Below, piece by piece: positions 1-10,735 of a stretch of 64,000 nucleotides of DNA. Location: contig OY253672.1 of assembly GCA_958009085.1 (NCBI GenBank), forward strand, positions 868,001 to 932,000. The letters are read 5' to 3'. Under the pieces are notes generated by a model. The model did no database searches, was not told the origin of the DNA, and worked only from the letters and a program-made list of their open reading frames with translations. Source of the DNA: Protoeuglena noctilucae (Eukaryota > Chlorophyta > Pedinophyceae > Marsupiomonadales > Marsupiomonadaceae). The translations under genes were made by a program, and so were the position numbers. Each line of letters begins with the position of its first letter. Position 1 is the first letter of the stretch.

Positions 1-465
1 GCGCGGGCTGAGCCAGCGCGTGCCCCACTGTCGCCGCGTCTTATCACTCTGCTGGCCTTTTACAGAGGCCGTGACCACAGGAGCGCATCGTGGAGCCGGG
101 TGTTTCCCCTGCCCTTGCTCCCGCCCTGTACAGTATCGCAAGACCCCGTTCCCATCCTCGTTAGCTCTTTCCTCCCCGCCCGGCTGTCTCTTGTCGCCTC
201 CCTGGCGCCGGCAGTCGCTGCAGCTGTGAGTCGCCCCTTAGGTCGCCCGCAGCTCCCCATGCACTCATGCAAATCGCTTGCGCAGTTCTTTGGTCCCAGC
301 CACGGTCCCCGCGTCAGCCGCCGCCACTGTCATGCACGCCCAGACCTCGTGCTGCAGTTTGCGGAGATCCTTAGCCTTTGCCGCAAGCGTCGTCGAGACT
401 CATGCGCCAGTTCAATTGGGGACCTTCCCCCTAAGCTACGCCTGTCATTGAAGAGTCGCCCCACG
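1..465. other. Left edge, no gene recognised
   Basis: This is the stretch downstream of the canopy-like gene, which ends at 466 on the minus strand. Open frames occur on both strands but none shows a recognisable domain or a splice chain, and the region is GC-rich throughout. Confidence 0.4.
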
Positions 466-1486
466 TCACAGCTCTCCCGAAACCTCGTTGTCGCCTTCGC
501 CATCCTCCCCGGTCTCTGCTGCCTGCTCCCTTTCCTCCTCGGCTCGCCGGCGCTCCTCCTGCAGCACACGGGGCGCCGCACAACACGGCTTAGCAACCCT
601 GGTCGGCTCCCGCCCGCCGCGTGCCCCAGCGCAGTTGCGAGTGTCACCTCTTCCTCGCGCTCCTGGCGCTCCCTGTCAGCCACCGCCTTCCAGTCCATGT
701 CGGGCACCTCCTCGGCCGTGCAGAGGCCCGCCGCCTCGACGCAGAGCGCCTCCCGCACGGCAGCCTGGCTCGGGGGCTCCCCATTCACAGGCGTGAGCTT
801 GCCGTCCCGCACGGGCGCGTAGAAGGCCTCCTCGACGTCGTCGGTGAACTCGTAGCACCACTTGCGCAGCCGCGGGGACGTCGTGCCCACGTCTTGGGGC
901 GTGGAGCCGCCCGCGTCGCCCCACACGGACGACGCGACCCACTGCCGCCCCTCGGAGCCCTCCTTCCCAGATAGGTGGAAGAGGTGCATGCGGTTGCACA
1001 CGTGCGTGTACCGGTCGCTGCCGTGGATGAGGTCGTGCACGCGCATCTCGGATTCGTAGTACTGGGAGCGCAGGTGGGAGGGCGTGGGATGACGCTGGGC
1101 CGATGTGGGGGACAGCGGGCCAGCGGTGCGTGTCGTTTGTGACACTCACTGAAACGACTCGGCCCGTCCGGCTGCCGGTGCTGTCGATGCGCGATCGCAT
1201 GTCGACGGCGCCCCTCACGCCCTCGTCCTTAATCTTGACATGGATCTCGTCCTACAGCGCAGAGAGTGGATGCAGACTCATATCTGGGGCCATCCAGACA
1301 AGTTTCCCAGCGATGCGAGCTTGCGGTGGATGCATTTTCATTCCGTGACCTCCCACTCACCGCCACCGCCTTGCACGCGCTGCACTCGTGCTCGAGCTTG
1401 ACCGCCCACACGCCAGCGCCCGTCCCCCACGCCCAGCCGCAAAGAGCAAGCGCACAGAGGCGCACGATATCACGTGCTTTCATCAT
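466..1486 (-). CDS. Canopy-family (DUF3456) ER-lumenal protein
   Basis: Four exons with matching phases: 1486-1361, 1251-1150, 1061-648 and 558-466, giving about 244 residues. The N-terminus is a signal peptide (two adjacent Met, Arg-rich start, hydrophobic run ending near GAGVWA). It is followed by the saposin-like start HECSACKAVA and, in exon 3, the YYESEMRVHDL segment that matches the canopy motif with a conserved Ser-Glu. A Cys-containing C-terminal part (EALCVEAAGLC) precedes a charged Glu/Arg-rich tail. Canopy proteins are ER-resident cofactors that help fold or traffic membrane receptors. Known members often end in an ER-retrieval signal; this one ends VSGEL, which is not a standard KDEL/HDEL. 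The start lies about 470 bp from the divergent PIG-K start, so the two may share a promoter. The family assignment rests on motif spacing seen by eye. Confidence 0.72.
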
Positions 1487-1953
1487 ATACCCGCACTTGC
1501 GGTTGAAAGAGCGAACGCTCGGCACAGCGGCGAGTTGGGGCGTGCTTCTGGAACCACGCGGGTTGTGGCGGCCGAATCAAAGTCGTCGATCCTTCCTGCC
1601 GCCGATGCGGCCGCTGCGGAACGCAGGAAGCCGAATATAATGAATGGATGTGGATTAAGACGGCAATAGCGCGGGGGTAGCGAGGTTTCCTGCCCCATCA
1701 TGCATGTCTGTGAAACGGTGCAGCAGAAAGAGGATCGCACATGCAACAGCGGGCGTGAAATGCAGTTTGGAGAACGACCTGTGAACCGCAGAACTATTCG
1801 GAGAGTTGTGAGCCCTGCCGTGGAGAGCGAATCCACTGGGGCCCACACTGCGCCTCCTTTCCTGGCGAGCCCGATGCAAATCAGAGGACTTCGAATCATG
1901 GATGGGACTGCGAGCTGATCGCAGCGCGAGGGAGTCTCGGAAGAGGCATAGGG
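1487..1953. promoter_or_regulatory. Divergent intergenic region (canopy-like / PIG-K)
   Basis: This 467-bp space separates the outward-facing starts of the canopy-like gene and PIG-K and presumably holds both promoters. No clear TATA box or other named element could be identified. Confidence 0.4.
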
Positions 1954-3794
1954 ATGAAGAGCCTGGCTCGCGCACAGCGTGTTTTGCGCGCAGCGTGTCT
2001 CCTGGTCCTGGCGGCTTGTGGGACCGCGTTGCTCAGGCCTGACTTGTTTCGAGGTGTTCCTCTTTTTGGTGAGCAGCGCGGGGACCTGCACGGTCGTTGC
2101 GCCTTTTGTGCTGGCATGGCAAAGACGCGGCCTTGGGCCCCTTTGCAGAGCACCTGCACCCCGCGATCACGGGGCAGATCGCGGACTTCGACCGATGGCC
2201 TCACCTGCAAAGCTCGTCGCGATGGGAAGGGCCGGACGCGGGTCCCCCGGGCGACACGTGGGCCGTCATCGTGCAGAGCTCCCGCTACTGGTTCAATTAC
2301 CGCCACGCGTCCAACGCGCTGATCGTCTACCGTGAGCTGAAAGCCAGGTGAATGCGGCTGCCCCCTCCGCGCACGCGTGTGTGTGTCTGAGGCCCGAGAT
2401 GGGGCCCGCCGTGCCCAACCCCGGGTTCCCTTTCGCGCAGGGGCGTGCCAGACTCGCACATCATCCTCATGATGAGCCACGACCACGCCTGCGATCCGCG
2501 GAACAGAGTCCCCTGCACGCTGTTCGAGCGCACCTTGGGCGACCCCGGCGCGCGCAACCTGTGGGAGGATGTCGAGGTCGATTTCTACGGCCCAGAGGTC
2601 TCGCCTGAGACCTTCCTGCACGTTATGCAGGGCCGAGGTGGCCCCGAGTGGCCTGCAGGTGCGGGTCTTGGCCAGGACGCCATGCATGGGGCGCTGTGGT
2701 GCTGTCGCCTGCGCTCCCACCCACCGCATCGCACGTGGTGTGGCTGCAGGCAAGGTGCTGGCGTCCGGGCCCCGCAGCAATGTGATCGTGTACTTGACCG
2801 GCCACTCGCACGCCGACATCATGAAGTTCCAGGCGAGGCTAGCAAAGGGCTGCCGGCCTCATAACGTGCTGCTGTGAGGCGCATGATGCCCTGCCCCTCA
2901 CGTTGTGTGTCCCAGGACAAGAGCGTCATCACGAGTTTAGACGTCGAAAGCATGGTTGAGACGATGGAGTTGCAGGTGGGAATGGCACGTGCCCATTCGT
3001 GGAAGGGCGCTGGTGGCACCTGCGCCCAAGCCCTGCCTGTCAACCGTAGCTGCGCTGCGAGCAATGACTGTCTATGAGACGCGCCCGCGCTTTGGAGGGA
3101 CTCTCTAATGTGGTAACCCAGGAGAAAGGGTGACGAATGGCCCTTGTTTGACCCTGTGGCCATTGTCACTCGCAGGGCCGCTACCGTGAGCTGCTGTTCG
3201 TGGTGGACACGTGCCAAGCATCGACCCTTTCGCGCCTCGTGGCGAGCCCCGGCTTCACGGACGTTTCCAGTTCGATCCGCGGCGAGAGCTCCTATTCTTT
3301 CGTCAACGGTGACGGCGCTGGGCACATGGCATGCTGCCGTGGGTCTCGGTGTGCCCTTGGGGTTATGAATATAAACCCTCCCGGGCCTGAGTCGGCAAAA
3401 CGGAACCGGCTCTTCCACCTGCATTGCGCAGACTACTTCCTCGGCCAAAGCGTGGTGGACCAGATGACCTACGTGCTGGGGAACGTGCTGCGGGCACCCG
3501 CGTTCATGGCGGGAGGTGGGGCGACGATGGCGGACCTGGTCAGGGCGCTGAAAGCCGAAGAGCGGCGCGTCATACACTCCACGGTGAGCGAGTGACGAAC
3601 GGGCAGTGCCGCGGGCTGGCCCATGGAATGAGGCTGGCACTCGGTGTCTGCGCCACCTTGTGCATTGCGACAAGGGCAGCATCGCACCCTCGCAGGTGAT
3701 CGTTCGGCAGACGACTGATGCCACGCGCCTGGACAGAGTCCCAGTGGACCACTTCTTTGGATGGCCGAGCAGCGCGGGGTACGTGGCAGCTTGA
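1954..3794 (+). CDS. PIGK: GPI-anchor transamidase catalytic subunit (PIG-K/GPI8)
   Basis: Cysteine protease of family C13 that cleaves the C-terminal GPI signal of precursor proteins in the ER lumen and transfers them to the GPI lipid. Eight exons with consistent phase: 1954-2053, 2125-2347, 2441-2637, 2750-2832, 2916-2975, 3176-3308, 3432-3583 and 3696-3794, giving 348 residues. A signal peptide covers about residues 1-26. The conserved blocks WAVIVQSSRYWFNYRH, GVPDSHIILM, YLTGH (catalytic His192), ELLFVVDTC (catalytic Cys234) and VDHFFG near the C-terminus all match the family in order. The residue after the catalytic His is Ser where Gly is usual. There is no C-terminal transmembrane helix, unlike animal and yeast PIG-K and like the short soluble forms known from trypanosomatids. 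Intron 4 (2833-2915) has a GC donor. The first intron is inferred from phase alone. Confidence 0.92.
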
Positions 3795-4722
3795 CCTCTG
3801 CTGACGGTGCTTGTGGCATTGCCGCCATGCGTCCCTGCTCCATGGGACGGCACCTTTGCCGCAAGGCGTGTGTCTGAGAAACGTAGCAGCCCTTGTCCGT
3901 TGATTCTCTCATCATCGTCACGTGTCCCTGCTTGTTCAAGCGCGCGAGCCGAGCACGCTGCTGGTCGGCTGCTACGACCTCGCGCACGGGTCAGCGTGTC
4001 TCGCAAAGCTGCGTACGCTCCCCGCGCGCCCGCGTATCGCTCAACGCATCCTCGCACTGTGCTGCCAGCCCTCGCCCCGCAAACCCCGCCTGCGCAAAGC
4101 GCCCAGCTCTGCTGCAACCGCTCACGACGTCCCTGAACTCCTGGCCCCGGAGCCGGCCGCAGACCCAGAGGTCGCCGATGCTGTGGATGGCTCCCTGCGT
4201 GGTGGCTCCACCGCCTTCCCACCGCCCTGCCCCCACGGCCTGGCCCCGTGCAGCAACCGGCCCACTGCAGCCGCCCGGCCCGCCACCTGCGCCCACGCCG
4301 CGCGAACTGCGGGCCGCGGAGGCGAGAGGGTCGTCAGTGCCAATGCACCCACGCCTCCTCTGTGCACTGGCGCAGAGACGTCAAGTGGCGTGGGTGAAAC
4401 GACATGTGACCCTCGCAAGCTTGCATGAGCCAGGCGCCTGCTGGTCACCCGCACTCGCCGCGCGGCCGCTGACGCCGTCCTCTGGGGCCGGCGGGACCTC
4501 GGGTGTGCCCTGGTCCGACCTCGCCCCTTCGGACGAGCTCGCCTGCGCTGTGCCAGACACCCACACACGGCCGGGCGCCTCGGGCGTCGGCAGCCCACCC
4601 AGCCGAGTCGTCGTCGTCGCGATGGACTTCTCCGAGACGACCTTTTGAGACTTCTGCAGGGGGAGACACCCAGATGACACTCAGGTGGTGCGCCATGCAG
4701 TGGCCTGGAGCAAGCATAGACG
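3795..4722. other. Convergent intergenic region, no gene recognised
   Basis: This lies between the 3' ends of PIG-K (+) and the CSLA-type gene (-). Long open frames occur on both strands (for example 3922-4428 plus), but they are Pro/Ala/Arg-rich, show no domain and give no splice chain, so they look like chance frames in GC-rich DNA. It should hold both 3' UTRs. Confidence 0.45.
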
Positions 4723-7623
4723 CTAGGGACTGATGCATGGATGTGTGCCCGTCGCTTCCCATGTCACCTTGATGCTCTGGATCTCTCCCGTGTCCGGCGT
4801 GGGTGCCTCCAAGGACGGCGTGCCTGACTCAGGGTCCGACTCGGGTACGCCCTTGGGGCGGCCCAGGCACCGGCAGCTGGCGTACCCGGATGCCTTGGCA
4901 CCCAGCAGACCGGCGGCGTCCGTCCAGCCGAGCCCGAAGGCGAGGAAGGCGGCGCCCTGGAGGGAGAGGAACACGCAAAAGAGCAGGGCACCCGCGACCA
5001 GGACGCCGTAGACGGCCGCACAGATGTTGAAGCACGCGAGGGTCAGCTCTCCGCTGTGGATCTTGGTAATGCCGAGGTTCCTGCGGAGATTCAGCACGAG
5101 AGCGGAGGGGCTTCCTGACTACGAGCAGCGAGGGGTGGTCTCATGGTGACATGCAAGACCGCCGAGCCGGTTGGGCTGCCGGCTGTGCTGGTTTCGATCA
5201 TACCTGGCCACAGCGCCCAGTGGTCCTGCGATGGCGTCCCTCCTCGGCATGGCCTTGGGCTTCTTGCCTCCCTTGGTCATGCCCGCGCCCATCTTCATCG
5301 TGACGACCCACTCCTTGGCCCTCTGCAGGCACAAACGACGGCGCTCTCGGGGTTTGAGCCGCACTTGTTGTCGCAGCCTTTGTTAGCACCAAATTGCCAG
5401 CGCACTGTACTCGCTCACCTTCATGTCGAAGATGCCCTGCACGACGGCCCAGATCTTGACGACACCCATGGCATTCTCAAAGAGCACGTAGAGGGCTCCG
5501 TAGACAAAGTGGAGCGGGAACTGCCACCAGGGGCGTGGCGTGAAGAAGGACGTGCACACGGTCACCGTGATGGGGACTTGCACGAGGACGAAGAGCGGGA
5601 TGGCGGCAATCGATTCTGGGGCGAACATGGCCAGGGGCACGAGTACGCAGAAGAAGCCCAGGGAGACGAGGTGGGTGAGGAACTTGCTGCGATGAGGACG
5701 AAGCCGGAGGGAAGCGAGTGGCTCAGGCGATGGGAGTGAGGGGACGAGAGCGGCAGCGCTGCAGCGAGACCAGGGCACGTGACAGGCTGCCCCGGGCGCC
5801 CCGCCCCCGGTCTCACCGGAGGCCAAAGTAGATCAGGCAAAGGTAGAGTTTCTTGAGAGGTCCGATCTTGCGCGACGCCCAGATCTGCCCGAAGGACTGG
5901 ATGGTCAGCTGCACGGGTCCGCACGTCCACCGGTGCTGCTGCTTCCGGTAGGCCTCGAGGTTGCTGGGCAGCTCGTTGAGCACCTCGACCTGCGCACGTG
6001 GATGGACAAGGTATGAGGCCGTGCGCGCGCAGGCAGCCAGTCGCGCGGATGTGACCTGACACGCCACGACAGGCGCCAGCGTCACCTGGTCGAGAAACAG
6101 CATCTTCCAGCCCTTGAGAAAGGCCCGGAGGGAGAGGTCCATGTCCTCCACTGTCGTCTTGCCGCTCCAGCCCCCCGCGTCGTAGATGCACGCCCTCCGC
6201 CAGATGCCAGCCGTGCCGTTGAAGTTGAAGAAGGAACGGCAGCTGCTGTGCACCCACTGCTCTCCCTGCCGGTAGAAGCGAGCCGAGGAGGCTTAGCAGT
6301 GGGGCGCGCACAGGCAGGGGGCGCCGCGGACGAAAGCGGGGCGCGCGTCGCGACGCCTCCGCCACCGCCTCTCACCTTCATGTGGTAGTTGGGGCTGATC
6401 TCTTGCGTGCGGGTGAGCAGGGTCTCCGTCGGGTTGGTGAAGGTCCAGCGCGCCTGGACGTACCCCAGCTCGTCGTTCGCCATCAGGTACGGAACGAGCT
6501 TGTGCAGGAAGAGAGGGTCGGGCTTGAAGTCGGCGTCGAAGACCGCGACGAAGCTGCTGCGACGGGAGCAGACCGGCAAGGGACGCGGTTCTGCATGGGC
6601 CGCCCATGGTCACCCATGCTCACTCATGCTGACCCGGCGCCACCGCGCATCGACGGTCCATGATGTGGCACCTCATGAGCCACGATGCTGACACGCCGGT
6701 TACGTCGCATCGAGCCTCACCAGTGCTCCAGCTCGTCCAGTGCCTCCTTGAGCGCCCCTGCCTTGTACCCCTGCCGGTTCTCCCTCCTCCGCACCGTGAT
6801 GTTGACCCCGTGGTTGAGGCGCCAGTAGGCCACGCGCTCGTCCACGCGCTCCCGAGCCTCCGTGTCAGTCGAGTCGTCCAAAACCTGCAGACCAGGCTCA
6901 GGATAAGGTCGTCAGGTGGGGTTGGCGCCAGGCCGCAGCAGCGCATTGGCTCAGCATATACACAGACCAGCGACACGGCGTCAGAAGAGGAAGAGGAAGG
7001 ATTGCACGGTCGTCGGTTCACGCACCCCCACCCACGCCGCGCTCACTTGGATCCATAGGCGGTCGCGGGGCCACTCCATCCGGGAGCAGCAGTCGATGAC
7101 CTGCTGGCACACCCAGGTCTCATTGAACATGGGGAGCTGGATGGCCACATCGGGGTAGTGGTAGGGGAAGAGGTCCTGGTTGGGCAGCACGGCGAACGTG
7201 TACCGGTCCTCCGGGTTGCGCTGCGGCACAAACGCGAGGGTGCGGTCGGCGCACCTGCGGCAAGGCGCCTGCACGGCCATCGACCGCGCGCCGCCTCGCC
7301 TTCAGCACGAACGCCGCTGCCTTGAAGTAGACGTACTGGCACATGTGTACGAGCTTGTCGAGAGCGACGAGGAAGGCCAGGGCTGAGACTGCGGCACACG
7401 GCAGATGCGAGCGCGTGGGTCGCCGCGGGACGGGGCCGCGCGGCTGGTGTGGTGAGAGATGAAGGTTTGGCTGCTGGTATGGATACGTGGACAGCAACGG
7501 GCGTCCCCCGCGGCGTTCCCTCCGCGCCCCGCGCGCGGCCGCAGGCGCGGACGACTCACAGGCCCACAGGACCCCCCGGAGGACGACCAGGAAGCCCCCG
7601 TAGACGGTGCCATCGGCGAACAT
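4723..7623 (-). CDS. CSLA-type family GT2 glycan synthase (probable glucomannan 4-beta-mannosyltransferase)
   Basis: Membrane-embedded processive glycosyltransferase that polymerises beta-linked mannan or glucomannan in the Golgi in plants. Ten exons, phases consistent: 7623-7560, 7388-7295, 7254-7047, 6884-6721, 6556-6376, 6265-6086, 5989-5817, 5686-5419, 5322-5204 and 5080-4723, giving 602 residues. In order: an N-terminal membrane segment, VAIQLPMFNE and VLDDSTDT of the nucleotide-binding half, NRQGYKAGAL, the D-x-D in VFDADFKPD, FFNFNGTAG, the acceptor-site VEDMD, and QQHRW (the QxxRW motif). Several membrane helices follow, with KEWVVTMKMG after them as in CSLA/CSLC proteins. CSLC (xyloglucan backbone) cannot be excluded without a tree. 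The second intron would be a GC-AG intron of only 40 bases, which is doubtful. The gene is divergent from the CPBP protease gene. Confidence 0.85.
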
Positions 7624-8417
7624 GGTAGATGAGGCGTGGGGATTCCCTCCCGTGCGGGTCTCGCACCCCTGGACCCCGGGGGAGTGCTGGGACCTGCGGG
7701 TTGCGGCCGATTCTGCGCCGACACTCGACCGCCCGTCAAAAGACGGCCGTGCCAGAGTGAATTTGTGCATTATAGCTTGATGAGACCCCTCTCCCGCCTC
7801 GTCACCCGTTCCCCGGTCGGCGGCTCGGCCTTGAGCTTGGCCTGATTCCCGAACCCGAGGGTCCCTCCCCCGACGATGGCGCGCGTCGAGCTTACTCCCT
7901 CCGTTCCCAGTAAGAGCTCGAAAATCGACTCAAACGGGTTTCGCCCTCGGCAGAGGCCTGCTTGCGCGACGCAGCTGCCTGGCAGGTCGAATCGTTCCGA
8001 GGCCCGGGCGAGCAACCACGCTGAGGAACACGAGAGGAAATGAGCCCAATGCGACACGCGATCGCCTCTCGTCCGGCGGGCACGCTTCAGCGCCGCCATA
8101 CGCCGCAAGTCGGGCCGCTGTGCCGCTGGGCGCCCGCCACGACATGCATGTCGCCCGAGCATCCGTCGCCGCCGGGCCAGGTCCATTTCATCCTTTTCCA
8201 TCGTGCATTATCGCGCCCACGGCACCGCCGGAATGGCTTTCCCGGACCCGGGTGCCAACCCTCGCAGGCAGCTGTCAGATGACTCGCGCTGGGATGAGCT
8301 GACTGCGTTGAAGCACCCGTCGAATCATCAGCCGCTCGGTTTCCGCCAGCCGCGTGGGTCGGGTTCCGCAGAGGTGCAGCACGCGTGCTCGCAGAGTGCT
8401 CGCAGAAGCGACCCGTC
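7624..8417. promoter_or_regulatory. Divergent intergenic region (CSLA-type / CPBP protease)
   Basis: About 800 bp between two outward-facing starts, presumably holding the 5' UTRs and promoters of both genes. Short open frames are present but none is recognisable. Confidence 0.35.
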
Positions 8418-10318
8418 ATGCGGCCGCCCCTGGAGCTCGTGCCGACCTCGGTTGGGTGTTCCTCGTGTCAGGCTCAGCTTGCGTTAGGCAGGAGGCCGCT
8501 TCCAGGGCAACGTCTGGCAGGAGTCGTCGCGCCCCCCTTTCCCTCCCTGCGCCAAGCGCCGCGATGCCGGGCGCTGCCCAAACAGGCTGATAAGACTGCA
8601 GTCGCACCGAAGGCAGCTGGTGGTAAGTTGGCCGCCGGGTCGCGTCCGCTGACGGCGCGGCTGGGCTAACACTCGGTCAATGCGTGGCAATTTCCGCCTT
8701 CCCGCCGCTTTCTCAGGGTCCCCGAAGGACTTACAACTTCCAGAAGATAAATGGGGTTTTTTGGACCGGTCGAGGTACGAGGAGCCCTTCCCCGTGACGT
8801 GGGTGAGCTTTGGGCGTGCTCACAACGAGAAAGCGGTGCCGTTTGCCGCGGGGAGAGGACGGTGCTCGCTGACGAAACGTAGATAGTCAAGAACGCTCAC
8901 AAAGAAGTGATCGCGACCTTTGCAGGACGCAAAGACCACTGCGCTCGGGATGGGGGCATGGATTGCGTCGTTCTCGGCGCTGGGACTGGCCGTCGTCCCC
9001 CAGGCCGGGGCGCTGCTGGGCATGAAGCCGTTTGGGGAGATGAACTCGATGGACAAGGCTTTCTACGGTGCGTAAGCCCGGACTGGGGCGAGCGAGCGGC
9101 GCAACATGCGTTCGCATCCCGAATGCCTGCCAACTCGGCATTGGTTCGCAGCGCTGGGGAACCAGGGAGTGGAGACGATCGTCGGCATCCTGCTCATCAA
9201 CTGGATTGTGAGGGGACACGTGACGGGGAAGGGCAGCGAGCTCCTTAACCTGAGGTGACGGCATGGCTGCTTCGTTTCGCCGGTCGCAAGCTTCACGCTC
9301 TTCCCAAGCGGGGCCGTGCGTATCAGTCGTCGCGTTCTCAGCACTCGCGGCGCATCAGCCGCTGCTGGCCACCGAGTGCAGTCTGCACCACTGGTGGACG
9401 GTGCTTCAGTGGATGACGTTGCACCTTCCTCCGCCCCCAATCGCGCGATGCTGGTCCCTCCGCAGCCTGGACGCTCCCTTCCAGAAGCCCCGGGGGTGGC
9501 TGGCGTGGGCCCTGTTCGGCCTCAGCCTGGCCCCGTTCGCGGTGCTGACGGCGGCCCTCCTGTCCTCCGCGACGCACTGGGACGACGTCGGCGGCCGGGG
9601 GACTGTGGACGCCGTGGCGGGCATCGTGCAGCTCGACCTGCCCACCTACGCGAGCCTCTTCACCGTCACCGCCATTCTGGCGCCCGCCCTCGAGGAGTAC
9701 GTGTTCCGAGGCTTCCTGCTCGCCAGCCTGACGCGCTTCATGCCCACGTGGGCCGCAGTCATCGCCTCCTCCGCCGCCTTCGGGCTCTGCCACCTCTCCC
9801 CGAGGGACCTGCCCCAGCTGGTGCGTGTGCGTGTGCGTGGTGCCAACCGTACTTGCCGCGCTCTCTTGCCAAGTCACAAGGGGGCTGTGGGCTTCCGTTT
9901 GGACTCAGCTTGCGCTCCGATGTTGTGACTCTGCTGTATCTGTTTTCTCTGTTGCTATGTGGCTTTTATGCGCTGTCTGTATGGCAGTGCAGGGCGCATG
10001 CCAATGCAGTCTACCCCGCCCCATCTTGCATGGACACCCCGCCTGTCATGCGCAGACGTCCCTGGGCATCGTCCTCGGCCTCACGTACATCCGGTCTCGC
10101 AACCTGCTGACCCCTATGCTCATCCACGGTGCATGGTGAGGGAGCGAATGGCCTGGTTGCGTCATGTCACAGCGCTCGCCGTGGCAAGCCAGGCAAAGCA
10201 AGCCCAGCGCATCACCATTTCCTCCCTCGTACCACCCAGGAATGGGACAGTCCTCACGCTGCTCTTTGCGCTCGTCGACAGTGGCGAGGACCTCAGCAGC
10301 CTGCTCTCCCAACGGTAG
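8418..10318 (+). CDS. CPBP-family (CAAX protease-like) intramembrane metalloprotease, probably plastid
   Basis: Seven exons in phase: 8418-8622, 8717-8802, 8926-9067, 9152-9254, 9466-9820, 10056-10135 and 10240-10318, giving 349 residues. The first about 70 residues are Ser/Ala/Arg/Pro-rich and poor in acids, as in a chloroplast transit peptide. Several membrane segments follow. The catalytic signature EEYVFRG (Glu255, Glu256, Arg) sits in the CPBP/ABI domain; metal-binding His residues are in GLCHL (about 288) and LIHGAWN (about 321). Plant relatives sit in plastid membranes, for example the SCO4-type proteins, while the Rce1 branch cleaves prenylated proteins in the ER. Plastid placement is inferred from the N-terminus. 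The start is the first ATG in the frame of the opening exon; longer non-ATG reading is ignored. Confidence 0.82.
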
Positions 10319-10735
10319 GTAACAATGCTGGACACTCACCAGGACCCAGGACAGCGAAGCCGACTCCAGGCAGTGTGGAGAGTCGAGAATACAGCCGTCA
10401 ACGCGGTGGAGAGTTGATTGGAAAGATGGATAGCCCTTGCGCCTTGACGATTGAAGGGGGATCCCCTTGATTTGATGGAAGGATAGGACACGTGGTGTTT
10501 TCAAGCCGGCGCTGGCGGATGCAAGCAGTGCGGCGCCGTATGGAGCTGTACTAGAAGTCGCAATCATGGTGTGGGCAAAGGGAGCACGGCAAGGGTCACG
10601 CTGTGGCGGGAAAGGTCAGCAAGGCCATGGACATCACATCGGATCCACCCGCGACCCCAGCGCGTCTCCTGCACAGATGCTAACAGGTGACGACCCCTGG
10701 GTCGCTCCATCCGGGTCCTCGGGCCCAAACGGCCC
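10319..10735. other. Convergent 3' region (CPBP protease / DRP5B)
   Basis: About 420 bp between two converging stop codons. It should contain both 3' UTRs. No gene or repeat is visible. Confidence 0.4.

Noticed and set aside
2819-4222. Minus-strand ORF of 467 codons
   Set aside because: It runs antisense across the well-supported PIG-K exons, is Arg/Ala/His-rich and has no domain. Long antisense frames are expected in GC-rich coding DNA.
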